A DNA stretch of 64,000 bases from Nonomuraea africana (GTDB lineage Bacteria; Actinomycetota; Actinomycetes; Streptosporangiales; Streptosporangiaceae). Shown here piece by piece: positions 8,467 to 18,366 of this stretch. Numbering within the stretch: the stretch's first letter is position 1; each line of letters opens with the position of its first letter. Both the position numbers and the translations under genes were made by a program. A model generated the notes under the pieces. That model was not told where the DNA came from and did not search any database. It saw nothing but the letters and a program-made list of their open reading frames with translations. Location: contig NZ_JADBEF010000001.1 of the NCBI RefSeq assembly GCF_014873535.1, forward strand, positions 6,014,001 to 6,078,000, read 5' to 3'.

Positions 8467-10035
8467 TCAGCGGATTCCCGCCGGAAAGGTGACGGTGCCG
8501 TCCCCGGTGCGTACGGTCACCGTCCTGCCGTCGCACGCCACCCGCGCCCGGCCCGGCACGACCACCGTCAGCAGCGATCGGGCGGCGGGAGAGGTGATCG
8601 TGACGGTCTTCACCCGCTTGAGATAGCCGGGCGAGATCTCTCCCGTGCCCACCCGTTGCCCGCCGATCCTGCGGCACGCGGGCATCTCCAGCTGGACCAG
8701 CGTGGGCCTGCTGCCCGGCGCCAGATGCCACAGGTTGCGCAGCCGATGCCCCTCTGGCACCTCGTCCAGGACGGCGAGCACGTCCGTGCCGTGGTTGACC
8801 AGCACCTTCCTGGTACGGCTGACGCCGTACGCGTCGTCGGTGAGCTCGTAGGTCTGCCGGGCGGGGGTGATGGACGAGCCGGTGAGCCGCGTCGCCGTAC
8901 CGGGGCGGAAGGCCGCGCCCTCGACCACGGGCACGTTGTGCGCCTCAGGTGTGACCGTCCAGCGGGGGTAGGCCGCCTTCTCGTAGGAGTGGAAGCCCGC
9001 CTCCACCAGCACGTCGCGCCCCTTGGCCTGGTAGGTGACGCCCAGGTGGTCCTCGTGGCCGTGGTAGCGGCGCGGCGGGCCGAACCTGATCGAGTAGAAG
9101 GCGGCGCCAGGCGACCAGTCGGTCCTGCCGAAGACGTAGCCGCCGTCGAACACCCCCACCGTGGCGCCGGGACGGCGGAAGCCGGTGGGACGCATGTCGG
9201 CGGGGCCGTCGCCGATCGCGACGAGCCGGCCGTCGGGCTGGATGGCGTGCGCCACGTACGACTCCAGGGCCCGCCGCCTGGTGGACAGCTCCTTCGGCAC
9301 GCCGAGACCGCACTGCCTGATGGCGGCGAACGCGACGCCGAGCCGCTGGTGGACGTAGACGCCGTAGCGCGGCGCCTGCTCCTGCAGGGTGCCCTGCCCG
9401 TCGATGGCGGCCCTGGCCGACTCGGTCATCCTGCGGAGCGCGAGGTCGCGCCACTCCGCCACGCCGAGCCTGCAGCCGATGCTCAGCAGCGCGATGTCCT
9501 GGTCGAGGCCGTGGTTGTGGCCGCCCTTGTAGAGCGAGGCGTCGGCCAGCACCTCAGCGTGCTCGACCAGCGTCTCCGACAGCCACTCGGCCTTCACGTA
9601 GGTGCTGAGGCAGACCAGCGCGGGGGCGCGCAGGGCGATCGGGTGCTCGGCCCACGCCCACTCGCTGACGCCCCAGCCGCCGCGCGGGTTGTCCCGCACC
9701 CAGTCGAGGGCGGTTCCCTCCGCGCGCCTGAGGGCGTCGGCGCCGCCCGTGGTCTCGTAGGCGACGACGAGGCGGCCGACCCAGCGCAGCGCGTGCAGGT
9801 TCAGCGCCCACGACCGGTTGCGGTAGGGGTCCATCCGCCAGTCGACGTCGACGCCGAGCTCGACGGGCGGCAGGCCGACGAAGGAGATCGGGCCCCTCAT
9901 CACGTCGGCGGCGGCGAACTGGGTCCTGTCGCACATCGGTCGTCCGCCGGCCGCCGCCAGGCTGGGCCCGCCCGGCCTGACCAGGAAGCCGATCGCGAGC
10001 ACGCAAAGGACGACCGACACGATCGCGCGCTTCAC
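8467..10035 (-). CDS. Heparinase II/III-like protein (putative polysaccharide lyase), membrane-anchored or secreted
   Basis: 522 residues from a GTG that overlaps the upstream stop by 4 bases (GTGA). An N-terminal hydrophobic segment (about 3-20, AIVSVVLCVLAIGFLV) acts as a signal or anchor. Residues about 60-290 look like the alpha/alpha-toroid of polysaccharide lyases. The C-terminal part (about 330-480) resembles the heparinase II/III beta domain, with RRYHGHEDHLGVTYQAKGRD and the following DVLVEAGFHSY, including the His-rich motif expected near the metal site. It is likely to act outside the cell on an acidic polysaccharide, but the substrate is unknown. Placement as third gene of an ECF sigma/anti-sigma operon suggests stress- or envelope-controlled expression. 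Confidence 0.8.
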   Translation of the reverse strand: MKRAIVSVVLCVLAIGFLVRPGGPSLAAAGGRPMCDRTQFAAADVMRGPISFVGLPPVELGVDVDWRMDPYRNRSWALNLHALRWVGRLVVAYETTGGADALRRAEGTALDWVRDNPRGGWGVSEWAWAEHPIALRAPALVCLSTYVKAEWLSETLVEHAEVLADASLYKGGHNHGLDQDIALLSIGCRLGVAEWRDLALRRMTESARAAIDGQGTLQEQAPRYGVYVHQRLGVAFAAIRQCGLGVPKELSTRRRALESYVAHAIQPDGRLVAIGDGPADMRPTGFRRPGATVGVFDGGYVFGRTDWSPGAAFYSIRFGPPRRYHGHEDHLGVTYQAKGRDVLVEAGFHSYEKAAYPRWTVTPEAHNVPVVEGAAFRPGTATRLTGSSITPARQTYELTDDAYGVSRTRKVLVNHGTDVLAVLDEVPEGHRLRNLWHLAPGSRPTLVQLEMPACRRIGGQRVGTGEISPGYLKRVKTVTITSPAARSLLTVVVPGRARVACDGRTVTVRTGDGTVTFPAGIR

Positions 10036-10847
10036 GGCTTGACGTCGGTCCATCCCGCTTCGAGCACGACCTCGGTGGCCGTGCCCGTGGTGGCGCGCAG
10101 GACCTGGCCGCTGCGCCGGTCGATGACCAGCTCGCGGCGCACCCCGCGCACCTCGTAGCTGAAGGCGCCCTTCCCCAGGTAACGCACGTTGGACAGGCCG
10201 GCGAGCGCCCGGTAGGCGGCGGCGCGGACGTCGGGCGGGGCCGGCTTGCTCCACAGCAGGCCGGTGAGCGCGTCGGCGACCACCCCTTCGCGGTCCTGCC
10301 TCGGGACGTCCTTGAGGATGCCGTTCACCCGTTCGCGCAGCGGCCCGACCTCGTCGGGCAGCGCCTCGATCTGGGCGATCGTCAGCTCATGACCGCCCAT
10401 CGTGAAGGGCCCCTTGCCGGTGAAGGGGACCGGCTTCTTCCCGCCCTGGCTGGTCCAGGCGCGACCGTCCCTCGCCACCCACAGCTGCCTGACGTCCGAT
10501 CCGTTGAGCACCCGCTTGACGTGCCAGTAGGCGCCCTTCGTCACGGGCCTGGTCTCCACCACGCCGGCGGCGGCCAGCAGCACGCCCTCTCCCTCGTCGG
10601 TCAGGAGCGCGGGCCCGGCGAAGGCCACCGCCGCCATCGCGACGATCGCCGCCCCTGCCGCGATCGGCGCCCACCACGCCCGCGCCCTGCTCGGCGGGCG
10701 CCGCGTGGCCGGCGCGGGCCCGCGGGACCGGCCCGCTCTGGCGGGCGCGGCGCGCTCCGCGTCGAGCCTGGCCGCCACCCGCGCCCTGACCTCCGGGTCC
10801 AGGGACGGCTCGCCGTACAGCTCGCGAACCTTGTTCAGCTCATCCAC
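10032..10847 (-). CDS. Anti-sigma-like membrane protein (CU044_5270-type family)
   Basis: 271 residues from a GTG with GGAGG about 7 bases upstream; the start lies 8 bases inside the sigma gene. It begins VDELNKVRELYGEPSLDP, typical of this actinobacterial family. A cytoplasmic basic stretch follows, then one membrane helix (about 62-82, WAPIAAGAAIVAMAAVAFAG), then an extracytoplasmic domain of about 185 residues ending near RRELVIDRRSGQVLRATTG. Such proteins are routinely encoded directly after ECF sigma factors and are presumed to hold the sigma factor at the membrane. No zinc-binding anti-sigma (HxxxCxxC) motif is present, so the mechanism is unproven. Confidence 0.75.
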   Translation of the reverse strand: MDELNKVRELYGEPSLDPEVRARVAARLDAERAAPARAGRSRGPAPATRRPPSRARAWWAPIAAGAAIVAMAAVAFAGPALLTDEGEGVLLAAAGVVETRPVTKGAYWHVKRVLNGSDVRQLWVARDGRAWTSQGGKKPVPFTGKGPFTMGGHELTIAQIEALPDEVGPLRERVNGILKDVPRQDREGVVADALTGLLWSKPAPPDVRAAAYRALAGLSNVRYLGKGAFSYEVRGVRRELVIDRRSGQVLRATTGTATEVVLEAGWTDVKP

Positions 10848-11400
10848 GGTCGCCCTCCATCGGGTTGGTGCCGCCAAGGGCCTTGCGGAGCTTCTTCCTC
10901 GCCCGGTTCAGCCGGGAGCCGACCGTGCCGTAGGGGATGCCGAGCGCCGTGGCGATCTCCTCGTGGGAGAGCCCGGCGAGCGCGACGAGCAGGAGCACGT
11001 CGCGGTCGCCCTTGCCCAGCCTGGAGATCGCGCCGGCCAGGCTAGGGCCGAGGCTCTGCGCGCTCACCCGCACGGCCACCCCTTCCGCGAGGCCCTGCAC
11101 GTCGCGGTCGTGGGGCAGGCGGTCGAGCGCCCTGAGCGCGCGGACCTCCGAGCGGCGGTGCTTGCCGACGAGGTTGGTGGCGATGCCGTACAGCCAGGAC
11201 CTGACGCTCGCGCGCGAGGGGTCGTACTGGCCGCGTTTGCGGAAGGCGGTGAGGAAGGTCTCGGCGACCACGTCCTCGGCGTCGTCGGGGCCGAGCCGCT
11301 GGGCGACGTACCTGTGGATCTCCCCGAAGTGGGCGTCGAAGATCTCGCCGAAGCCCTCGGGGTCGGCGAGATCCGGTTGGTGCACCGCGGCTGCGGTCAT
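10840..11400 (-). CDS. ECF RNA polymerase sigma factor
   Basis: 186 residues from the ATG at 11400; the frame stays open another 30 codons upstream but those codons look non-coding. Region 2 (FDAHFGEIHRYVAQRLGPDDAEDVVAETF, about 22-50) and region 4 (SRLGKGDRDVLLLVALAGLSHEEIATALGIPYGTVGSRLNRARKKL, about 130-178) are intact, with the HTH in ALGIPYGTVGSRL. It is the first gene of a three-gene unit with an anti-sigma-like protein and a heparinase-like enzyme, linked by overlaps of 8 and 4 bases. A GAACC-type -35 element upstream is compatible with autoregulation. Confidence 0.92.
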   Translation of the reverse strand: MTAAAVHQPDLADPEGFGEIFDAHFGEIHRYVAQRLGPDDAEDVVAETFLTAFRKRGQYDPSRASVRSWLYGIATNLVGKHRRSEVRALRALDRLPHDRDVQGLAEGVAVRVSAQSLGPSLAGAISRLGKGDRDVLLLVALAGLSHEEIATALGIPYGTVGSRLNRARKKLRKALGGTNPMEGDRG

Positions 11401-11427
11401 GGGCGGCCTTCCGTGTGCGAAGCGGTC

Positions 11428-11455
11428 GATAGGTATCACCCGATCAGCCGGTTCA
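11428..11455 (-). promoter_or_regulatory. Possible ECF-type promoter of the sigma operon
   Basis: On the minus strand TGAACC (11455-11450) is followed after about 13 bases by TACCTATCG (11436-11428), about 28 bases before the sigma ATG. It resembles ECF promoters with a GAAC-type -35. The match is short and the spacing is only approximately right, so this is a weak call. Confidence 0.3.
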
Positions 11456-11538
11456 CTTTCACGGTCTTTTCCGCGCGGGTCGCGGGTCACTGCGAAGAGC
11501 GCCGGACAGACTCCCTCACCGCCCAGCGCACGGCGGAA

Positions 11539-12861
11539 TCATGACATATGGGCAATTGCCGGGGTGGTGACTCGTGCGGTCTGGAAGCGCGGCGCGACCC
11601 AGAGCCCGCCCAGCGCCATGACCAGCGTGGCCGCGTAGACGGCCCAGTAGCCCGAGCCCGCCGCGACGAACAGCGCGCTGGTGACCGCGACCGAGACCAC
11701 CGAGAAGACCGACTCACCCACCTGCAGGGCCGAGCTGTTCACGCCCTCCTCGCCGGGGCTCGACAGTTCGAGCGTCAGCACCGACAGGGTCGGGTAGACC
11801 AGCCCCATGCCGAAGCCCGTGACGATCCAGGCCGGGTAGGCGAGGGCGACGGGCACGCTCTCGAAGGTGACGGCGCCCATGAACAGGATGCCGAGGGCGA
11901 TGGCCGCCGAGCCGCCGAACAGGTTCGTCCTCCTGCTGAACACCTCACGCCCCTGCAGCCAGGAGGCGAACGACCAGGTGAGCGCGCCTCCGGTGAGCGC
12001 GAATCCCGCCAGCAGCGGAGACAGGCCGCGCTGGTTGATCAGCATCAGCGGGATGATCACCTCGGCGGCGAAGAAGGCGCCGGTGGCCAGGCCGCGCAGG
12101 GCCACGACCGAGGGCAGGCCCCTGACGGCTCGCAGCGTGCCCGCCGGCAGCAGCTTCGGAAGGGCAACCAGCAACACGACGAGCCCCACGGCCAGCAGGA
12201 GGAGCCTGCCGTCGCTGCCGTACTGCATGAGGCCCGCGCCCACGGCCGTCAGCACCGCCCAGCCGACCTTCCTGGCCAGCCCCGGGGCGGGCTCGGCCTG
12301 CCCGCCGGTGATCGGCTGCCCCGCCAGGCCGCGCAGCAGGATCAGCCCGGCGAGCACGGTGAGCACCGGCACCGAGAGGAAGACCCAGCGCCAGCCCAGC
12401 GTGTCGACCACGAGGCCGACGATGGCCGGGCCCACCATCGACGGCACCACCCACGCGGTGGCGAACAAGGAGAAGATCTTCGGATGTGACTCATCGGGAT
12501 AGACCCTGGCCACCACCACGTAGAGAGCCACGCTGACCAGCGCGCCGCCGAAGCCCTGGACAAGACGTCCGGCGATCAGCATCTCCATGGTGGAGGCCGC
12601 GCCGGCCAGCACCAGACCGAGGATGAACCCGGCCGTTCCCGTCCACAGCGGGGCGCTCGGCCCTCTCAGGTCGGCCCATCGGCCGCCCAGGACCGTGCCG
12701 ACGACCGCGGCGGCCATCGCGCCGCTGAACGCCAGTCCGTAGAGGTGCAATCCGCCCAGCTCACGAGCCACGACCGGCATGGCGATGGCCACCGCGATGT
12801 ACTCGAAGGCCACCAGCGACACGAGCGCCACCAGGCCCGCGGTCAAGGATTTGTGCGTCAT
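11539..12861 (-). CDS. MFS transporter, DHA2-like drug/metabolite efflux
   Basis: 440 residues from the ATG at 12861. The protein is almost entirely hydrophobic with 12 or more predicted helices. Major-facilitator signatures are visible: GTVLGGRWADLRGP between helices 2 and 3, and AGRLVQGFGGALVSVALYVVVARVYP, the family's motif C-like region. Helices 11-12 close the fold. It probably exports a small lipophilic compound, but the substrate is unknown. The gene stands alone between gatB and the sigma operon. A perfect 15-bp hairpin separates its start from the gatB stop. Confidence 0.85.
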   Translation of the reverse strand: MTHKSLTAGLVALVSLVAFEYIAVAIAMPVVARELGGLHLYGLAFSGAMAAAVVGTVLGGRWADLRGPSAPLWTGTAGFILGLVLAGAASTMEMLIAGRLVQGFGGALVSVALYVVVARVYPDESHPKIFSLFATAWVVPSMVGPAIVGLVVDTLGWRWVFLSVPVLTVLAGLILLRGLAGQPITGGQAEPAPGLARKVGWAVLTAVGAGLMQYGSDGRLLLLAVGLVVLLVALPKLLPAGTLRAVRGLPSVVALRGLATGAFFAAEVIIPLMLINQRGLSPLLAGFALTGGALTWSFASWLQGREVFSRRTNLFGGSAAIALGILFMGAVTFESVPVALAYPAWIVTGFGMGLVYPTLSVLTLELSSPGEEGVNSSALQVGESVFSVVSVAVTSALFVAAGSGYWAVYAATLVMALGGLWVAPRFQTARVTTPAIAHMS

Positions 12862-12900
12862 GGGTGCGACGCTACGATGGCGCGCCGCGCAGCACATCGG

Positions 12901-12934
12901 GCCGAGGTCCTAGGCATCGGCCTAGGACCTCGGC
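12901..12934. terminator. Strong hairpin terminator after gatB
   Basis: Perfect 15-bp inverted repeat gccgaggtcctaggc / gcctaggacctcggc with a 4-base loop (atcg), six bases past the gatB stop. There is no U-tract, but the position and stem strength fit termination of the gatCAB operon. Confidence 0.8.
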
Positions 12935-12939
12935 GACGA

Positions 12940-14433
12940 CTACTCCGAGACGCCGAGCCGCTCCAGGATCAGCTCGCGGGCCCGCGCGGCGTCGGCCTTG
13001 CCGCGGCTGGCCTTCATGACGCCGCCGACCAGCGCGCCCACCGCGGCGATCTTGCCGGAGCGCACCTTCTCCGCGGCGTCGGCGTTGCCGGCGAGCACCT
13101 GGTCGACGATGGTCACGAGCTCGCCCTCGCCGGCGATCCGCAGCCCCCTGGCCGCGACGACCTCGTCGGGACCGCCCTCGCCCGCCAGCACGCCGTCGAA
13201 CGCCTCACGGGCCAGCTTGTCGTTGAGCGCGCCCGAGGCCACCAGCTCGGTCACCCTGGCGACCTGCGCGGGGGTGATCGGCAGGTCGGCGAGCGCCTTG
13301 CCCGACTCGTTGGCCCTGCGGGCCAGCTCGCCCATCCACCACTTGCGGGCGTCGGCGGCGGGCGCGCCCGCCGCGATCGTGGCCTCCACGATCTCGATGG
13401 CGTCGGCGTTGTGCATCGACTGCATGTCGTGGTCGCTCACGCCCCACTCGGCCTGCAGCCGCCTGCGCCGTACGGCCGGCAGCTCGGGCAGCTCGGCCTT
13501 GAGCTTGGCCACCCACGCGGGGTCGGGCGCGATCGGCACCAGGTCGGGCTCGGGGAAGTAGCGGTAGTCCTGCGCCTCCTCCTTGGACCGGCCCGGCGTG
13601 GTCACGCCGGTGTCCTCGTGGAAGTGGCGGGTCTCCTGGATGATCCGGCCGCCCTCGGCGAGGATCGCCGCCTGCCGCTGGATCTCCCCGCGAACCGACC
13701 GCTCGACGCTGCGCAGCGAGTTGACGTTCTTGGTCTCGGTGCGGGTGCCCCACTCGGAGGCGCCGCGCGGCATGAGCGAGACGTTGACGTCGCAGCGCAT
13801 GGAGCCCTCCTCCATGCGCACGTCGGAGACGCCCAGCGAGCGCATGAGCTCACGCAGCTCGGTGGCGTAGGCGCGGGCGACCTCGGGGGCCAGCCCGTCG
13901 GTGCCGGGGATCGGCTTGGTGACGATCTCGACCAGCGGGATGCCCGCGCGGTTGTAGTCGACGATGGAGTAGTCGGCGCCCTGGATGCGGCCGGTCGCGC
14001 CACCCATGTGAGTGGACTTGCCGGTGTCCTCCTCGAGGTGCACACGCTCGATCTCGATGCGCACGGTCTTGCCGTCGACCTCGACGTCGAGGTAGCCGTC
14101 GGTGCAGAGCGGCTCGTCGTACTGCGAGATCTGGTAGTTCTTCGGCATGTCCGGATAGAAGTAGTTCTTCCGGGCGAAGCGGCACCACTCGGCGATCGAG
14201 CAGTTCAGCGCCAGGCCGATGCGGATCGTCGACTCGATCGCCATCTCGTTGGCCACCGGCAGCGAGCCGGGCAGCGCGAGACAGGTCGGGCAGACCTGGG
14301 TGTTGGGCGGCGCGCCGAAGGTGGTCGAGCAGCCGCAGAACATCTTCGAGTGGGTGCCCAGCTCGACGTGGGTCTCGAGGCCGAGGACCGGCTCGTACAT
14401 CTCCAGGGCCTCGTGGAATGGCATGACGCTCAC
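12940..14433 (-). CDS. gatB: Asp/Glu-tRNA(Asn/Gln) amidotransferase subunit B
   Basis: 497 residues. It binds the mischarged tRNA and performs the phosphorylation/transamidation step with GatA-supplied ammonia. The conserved start of the fold ([21 protein letters not shown]) is present, and the zinc-type pair of Cys clusters (FCGC and CPTC). The acidic/Arg-rich substrate loop ([13 protein letters not shown]) is also present, and the C-terminal YqeY-like tail domain (about 350-497) is complete. The GTG start overlaps the gatA stop by 4 bases; an internal ATG three codons later is the alternative start. Last gene of gatC-gatA-gatB. Confidence 0.97.
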   Translation of the reverse strand: MSVMPFHEALEMYEPVLGLETHVELGTHSKMFCGCSTTFGAPPNTQVCPTCLALPGSLPVANEMAIESTIRIGLALNCSIAEWCRFARKNYFYPDMPKNYQISQYDEPLCTDGYLDVEVDGKTVRIEIERVHLEEDTGKSTHMGGATGRIQGADYSIVDYNRAGIPLVEIVTKPIPGTDGLAPEVARAYATELRELMRSLGVSDVRMEEGSMRCDVNVSLMPRGASEWGTRTETKNVNSLRSVERSVRGEIQRQAAILAEGGRIIQETRHFHEDTGVTTPGRSKEEAQDYRYFPEPDLVPIAPDPAWVAKLKAELPELPAVRRRRLQAEWGVSDHDMQSMHNADAIEIVEATIAAGAPAADARKWWMGELARRANESGKALADLPITPAQVARVTELVASGALNDKLAREAFDGVLAGEGGPDEVVAARGLRIAGEGELVTIVDQVLAGNADAAEKVRSGKIAAVGALVGGVMKASRGKADAARARELILERLGVSE

Positions 14434-15920
14434 AGTCCGGGAGCCTCCTTCAGCAGCGGGCCGCCCCAGCGGCTCTCCAGTGCCTTCTCAACGGCCGCGC
14501 CGACCCGGTAGCAGCGGTCATCGCCGAGGACCGGGGCCATGATCTGCAGGCCGACCGGCAGGTTGTCCTCGTCGGCCAGGCCGCACGGCACGGAGATGGC
14601 CGCGTTGCCCGACAGGTTGGACGGGATCGTGCACAGGTCGGCGAGGTACATCGCGATCGGGTCGTCGGCGCGCTCGCCGATCGGGAACGCCGTGGTCGGC
14701 GTGGTCGGCGAGATCAGCACGTCGACCTGGTGGAAGGCGGCCTCGAAGTCGCGCGAGATGAGCGTGCGGACCTTCTGCGCCGAGCCGTAGTAGGCGTCGT
14801 AGTAGCCGCTCGACAGCGCGTAGGTGCCGAGCATGATGCGCCGCTTGACCTCGGGGCCGAAGCCCTGGGCCCTGGTCAGCGCCATGACCTCCTCGGCGCT
14901 CCTGGTGCCGTCGTCGCCGACGCGCAGGCCGTAGCGCATGGCGTCGAAGCGGGCCAGGTTGGAGGAGCACTCGGACGGCGCGATCAGGTAGTACGCGGGC
15001 AGCGCCGTGGTGAACGACGGGCAGGAGACCTCGACGACCTTCGCGCCCAGCGACTCGAGCAGCTCGACGGTGTCGTGGAAGCGGTTGAGCACGCCCTGCT
15101 GGTAGCCCTCGCCGGCGAACTCCTTGACCACGCCGATGCGCATCCCCGCGATGTCGGCGTTCTTCGCCGCCGCGACGACGTCGGGCACGGCCGCGTCGAT
15201 GGAGGTGGAGTCCATCGGGTCGTGGCCGGAGAAGGCCGCGTGGAGCAGCGCCGCGTCCATGACGTTGCGGGCGAACGGGCCGGGCGTGTCGAGGGAGCTG
15301 GCGAAAGCGATCAGGCCGTAGCGGGAGGACCCGCCGTAGGTCGGCTTCATGCCCACGATGCCGGTGACGGCGGCGGGCTGCCTGATCGAGCCGCCGGTGT
15401 CGGTGCCGGTGGACAGCGGCGCCTGGTAGGCGGCGACCGCCGCGCTCGACCCGCCGGAGGAGCCGCCGGGAACCCTGGTGAGGTCCCAGGGGTTGTGCGT
15501 CGGGTGGTAGGCGGAGTTCTCGGTGGAGGAGCCCATCGCGAACTCGTCGAGGTTGGTCTTGCCGAGGATGACCAGCCCGGCCTGGCGCAGCCGCGCGGTG
15601 ACGGTCGCGTCGTACGGCGGGTGCCACCCCTCGAGGATCTTCGAGGCCGCGGTGGTGGGCATGTCGCGCGTGGCGAAGATGTCCTTGTGCGCGATCGGCA
15701 CGCCGGCCAGCGGACCGAGCTTCTCCCCCTTGTGGAGGCGCTCGTCGACGACGCGGGCCTGCTCCAGCGTGACCTCGCGGTCGACGTGGAGGAACGCGCG
15801 CACCTTGGGCTCGACCTGCTCGATGCGGTCGAGATGGGCCTCGGCGACCTCGGTGGCGCTGGCCTCGCCCGAGGCGATCAGCGCGCCCAGCTCCGCGGCG
15901 GTCTTGTGGATCAGACTCAT
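14430..15920 (-). CDS. gatA: Asp/Glu-tRNA(Asn/Gln) amidotransferase subunit A
   Basis: 496 residues, full length for GatA. An amidase-signature hydrolase that releases ammonia from glutamine for GatB. The signature [13 protein letters not shown] and the downstream [24 protein letters not shown] carry the Ser-cisSer-Lys triad; the Lys is in the HKDIFAT segment near residue 80. The ATG overlaps the gatC stop by 4 bases (ATGA), and its stop overlaps gatB by 4. Needed where Gln- or Asn-tRNA synthetases are missing, as in most actinobacteria. Confidence 0.97.
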   Translation of the reverse strand: MSLIHKTAAELGALIASGEASATEVAEAHLDRIEQVEPKVRAFLHVDREVTLEQARVVDERLHKGEKLGPLAGVPIAHKDIFATRDMPTTAASKILEGWHPPYDATVTARLRQAGLVILGKTNLDEFAMGSSTENSAYHPTHNPWDLTRVPGGSSGGSSAAVAAYQAPLSTGTDTGGSIRQPAAVTGIVGMKPTYGGSSRYGLIAFASSLDTPGPFARNVMDAALLHAAFSGHDPMDSTSIDAAVPDVVAAAKNADIAGMRIGVVKEFAGEGYQQGVLNRFHDTVELLESLGAKVVEVSCPSFTTALPAYYLIAPSECSSNLARFDAMRYGLRVGDDGTRSAEEVMALTRAQGFGPEVKRRIMLGTYALSSGYYDAYYGSAQKVRTLISRDFEAAFHQVDVLISPTTPTTAFPIGERADDPIAMYLADLCTIPSNLSGNAAISVPCGLADEDNLPVGLQIMAPVLGDDRCYRVGAAVEKALESRWGGPLLKEAPGL

Positions 15921-16216
15921 GCTTCCTCCCCGAGGATGCGCGGAACCCGGAAGCGGTCGTCCTCGACGGCCGGAGCGCCCGAGAGCGCCAGCTCGGGCGT
16001 GAGGGACTGTCGCACCTCGTCGGCACGGAAGACATTGGTCAGCGGGAGCGCGTGCGACGAAGGCGGGACGTCCTCGGCGGCGACCTCTGCCACCTTCGCG
16101 ACCGCGGCGATGATGTCATCGAGCTGGGTCGCGTAGTGGTCGAGTTCGTCGTCGGAGATCGCCAGCCGGGACAACCGGGCCAGGTGCGCGACCTCGTCGC
16201 GGGTTATGGCGGACAT
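15917..16216 (-). CDS. gatC: Asp/Glu-tRNA(Asn/Gln) amidotransferase subunit C
   Basis: 99 residues, the normal size for GatC. The conserved N-terminus is [22 protein letters not shown] and the C-terminal belt segment ends with [10 protein letters not shown], the part that wraps the GatA/GatB interface. It is the first gene of the operon. The 101-bp upstream gap presumably carries the promoter, where a TAGGAT hexamer on the minus strand is a possible -10. Confidence 0.95.
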   Translation of the reverse strand: MSAITRDEVAHLARLSRLAISDDELDHYATQLDDIIAAVAKVAEVAAEDVPPSSHALPLTNVFRADEVRQSLTPELALSGAPAVEDDRFRVPRILGEEA

Positions 16217-16317
16217 GAGTCGTTGAACCCGTTTCGTGGATGGAGTTTGGACAGTGTCATCCTAGGGCTCTTGACTGAGCGTGGCCGAACCATTAACACG
16301 CCTGTAGCGTGCGGCCG

Positions 16318-18366
16318 CTAGATCTCGACGTACTCGGCCTCCTGCACGCCGACGCGCTCCCTCAGCCATACGGTCGCGTCGGCGGGCGCCATCGGCCTGC
16401 CGAACAGCCAGCCCTGGGCCATGTCGCAGCCCATGTCCGTCAGCCTGAGCGCCACGTCCTCGGACTCGACCCCCTCGGCCACCGACCGCAGCCCCAGCGA
16501 GCGCACCAGGTCGACGATCGAGCGCACGATGCGCTCGTCGTCCTCCGACGACGACAGCCGCTGCACGAACGAGGCGTCGATCTTCACCTCCGAGGCGGCC
16601 AGCCGCTGCAGGCGGATGAAGGAGGAGTAGCCGGTGCCGAAGTCGTCGAGCGCGAGCGGCACGCCGAGCGCCGCCAGCGCCTTGATGGCCTCGTGGGTGT
16701 AGGCCTGGTCGCCCATCAGGATGCGCTCGGTGACCTCCAGCTGGATCGCCTCCGGCGGCAGCCTGAACCGCGAGAGGCAAGCCTCCAGCTGGTCGGGCAG
16801 CGCGGAGTCGAGCAGGTCGCGGGCGGAGATGTTGACCGAGATCTGCACCTGCAGGCCCGTGTGCCACCAGCGGGCCGCCTGCTCCATCACCGCGTCGATG
16901 ACGTACTCGGTCAGCTGCCGCATCAGATACGACTGCTCGGCCAGCGGGATGAAGTCGTCGGGGGCGATCGTGCCGCGCACGGGGTGCCGCCAGCGCAGCA
17001 GCGCCTCCATGCCCCGCACCTCGCCGGTGGCGAGCTCGACCTTGGGCTGGTAGTGGAGCCGCAGCTCGCGGTTGTCGACGGCGCGGCGCAGGTCGCCGAG
17101 CAGGCCGAGGCGTTCGGGCGAGTTGCGGTCCTTGTCGGGCTGGTAGAGCTCGACGCCCGTGCGTCCCTCCTTGGCCAGGTACATCGCCACGTCCGCGCGC
17201 TGCAGCAGCAGCTCGAAGTCGGGGGCATGGTCGGGGAAGAGCGCGATGCCGACCGAGCCGTCCATGTCGAACGTCATGCCCTCGAGCCGTACGGGCTCGG
17301 TCAGCGCGGCTCTGAGCCGCGCGGCGACCTCCCTGGCGGCGTGGGAGTCCCTGATGGACGGCAGCAGCACCGCGAACTCGTCACCGCCCAGGCGCGCGAC
17401 GACGTCGCCCGGCCGTACCGAGTGGGTCAGCCGGTGCGCCACCATCTGCAGCAGCCGGTCGCCGACCGGGTGCCCCATGGTGTCGTTGACCTCCTTGAAC
17501 CTGTCGAGGTCGATGAGGAACAGCCCCACCCGCTCGTCGTGGCGCGCCTCGGCCAGCGCCTCCTCGGTGGAGACGATGAGCATCTTGCGGTTGGGCAGCC
17601 CGGTGAGCTCGTCGTGCATCGCCTGATGGTCGCGGCGCATGGAGAGCGTGGCGGTGAAGTAGACCGCGGCCAGCGGCGCCACGAACAGCGGCACCAGTCC
17701 CGGTGAGTCCTCCATGACCACGACGACCAGCGGGGCGAGGCCGAGCAGCGCCGTGTAGACCAGCGCCTGCGGGCCCACCGTCGACCGCAGCACCCTGCTC
17801 AGCGAGCGCCGCTCGTGCAGCGCCACGGCGCCGCAGACGAGCATCGCCCGCGCGGCGAAGTAGGCGAGCCCCGACAGCGCGACGGCCGCCAGGGTCGGCC
17901 CCGAGGGCACCCACGGCGACGACGGGCTCGGCACGATGCCGAACAGCCCGAGCACCACCGCTGCCGCGGTGAAGGCCAGTGTCGCCTGGGCGATGTTGAA
18001 GCTCACCCGGTGCCAGGCCTTGCGGGTGACGACGCCGTTGACCACGATGCCCACGACCTGCATGAGCACCGCCACGGCGAGCCCGTAGTGCAGGAGCACG
18101 GCGAAGGTGAACATGGTCGCCGGATAGGTGCCGCCCACCGCGGTGGCCGACGACACCATGACGGGACGCAGCTCGCCGAGCACGACCAGGACGGCCAGCA
18201 CCCAGAAGAGCGGCGCCCTGGCCAGCTCCGCCAGCTCGAACACGTCGAGGCGCAGCTCGGCCACGATCAGCGCGGTGAAGCCGATCACGGAGACGCCTGC
18301 GAGGAAGGCCCACAACGGGGTGCCTACGCGTGGTCCCGTGTCGCGCGTGTCATTCGGGTCGGTCAT
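16318..18366 (-). CDS. Membrane GGDEF-EAL protein (bifunctional-type c-di-GMP enzyme, RmdB-like)
   Basis: 682 residues from the ATG at 18366, preceded by GGGGGT. Eight or so N-terminal membrane helices (about 15-260) are followed by a GGDEF domain (about 265-425) and an EAL domain (about 435-680). Both domains look intact. RLGGDEFAVLLP is preceded at the canonical five-residue distance by RPGD, a product-inhibition I-site. The EAL domain has EALLR, NISARDL, LEVTER, DDFGTGYSSF, KIDASFVQ and AEGVES. The position between gatC and ligA matches, from memory, the locus of Streptomyces RmdB (SCO5495), a phosphodiesterase affecting development. Net activity cannot be decided from sequence. Confidence 0.92.
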   Translation of the reverse strand: MTDPNDTRDTGPRVGTPLWAFLAGVSVIGFTALIVAELRLDVFELAELARAPLFWVLAVLVVLGELRPVMVSSATAVGGTYPATMFTFAVLLHYGLAVAVLMQVVGIVVNGVVTRKAWHRVSFNIAQATLAFTAAAVVLGLFGIVPSPSSPWVPSGPTLAAVALSGLAYFAARAMLVCGAVALHERRSLSRVLRSTVGPQALVYTALLGLAPLVVVVMEDSPGLVPLFVAPLAAVYFTATLSMRRDHQAMHDELTGLPNRKMLIVSTEEALAEARHDERVGLFLIDLDRFKEVNDTMGHPVGDRLLQMVAHRLTHSVRPGDVVARLGGDEFAVLLPSIRDSHAAREVAARLRAALTEPVRLEGMTFDMDGSVGIALFPDHAPDFELLLQRADVAMYLAKEGRTGVELYQPDKDRNSPERLGLLGDLRRAVDNRELRLHYQPKVELATGEVRGMEALLRWRHPVRGTIAPDDFIPLAEQSYLMRQLTEYVIDAVMEQAARWWHTGLQVQISVNISARDLLDSALPDQLEACLSRFRLPPEAIQLEVTERILMGDQAYTHEAIKALAALGVPLALDDFGTGYSSFIRLQRLAASEVKIDASFVQRLSSSEDDERIVRSIVDLVRSLGLRSVAEGVESEDVALRLTDMGCDMAQGWLFGRPMAPADATVWLRERVGVQEAEYVEI

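Noticed and set aside
16297-16311. Small dyad cacgc / gcgtg downstream of the GGDEF-EAL gene's neighbour as terminator or operator
   Set aside because: 5-bp arms occur by chance often in GC-rich DNA.
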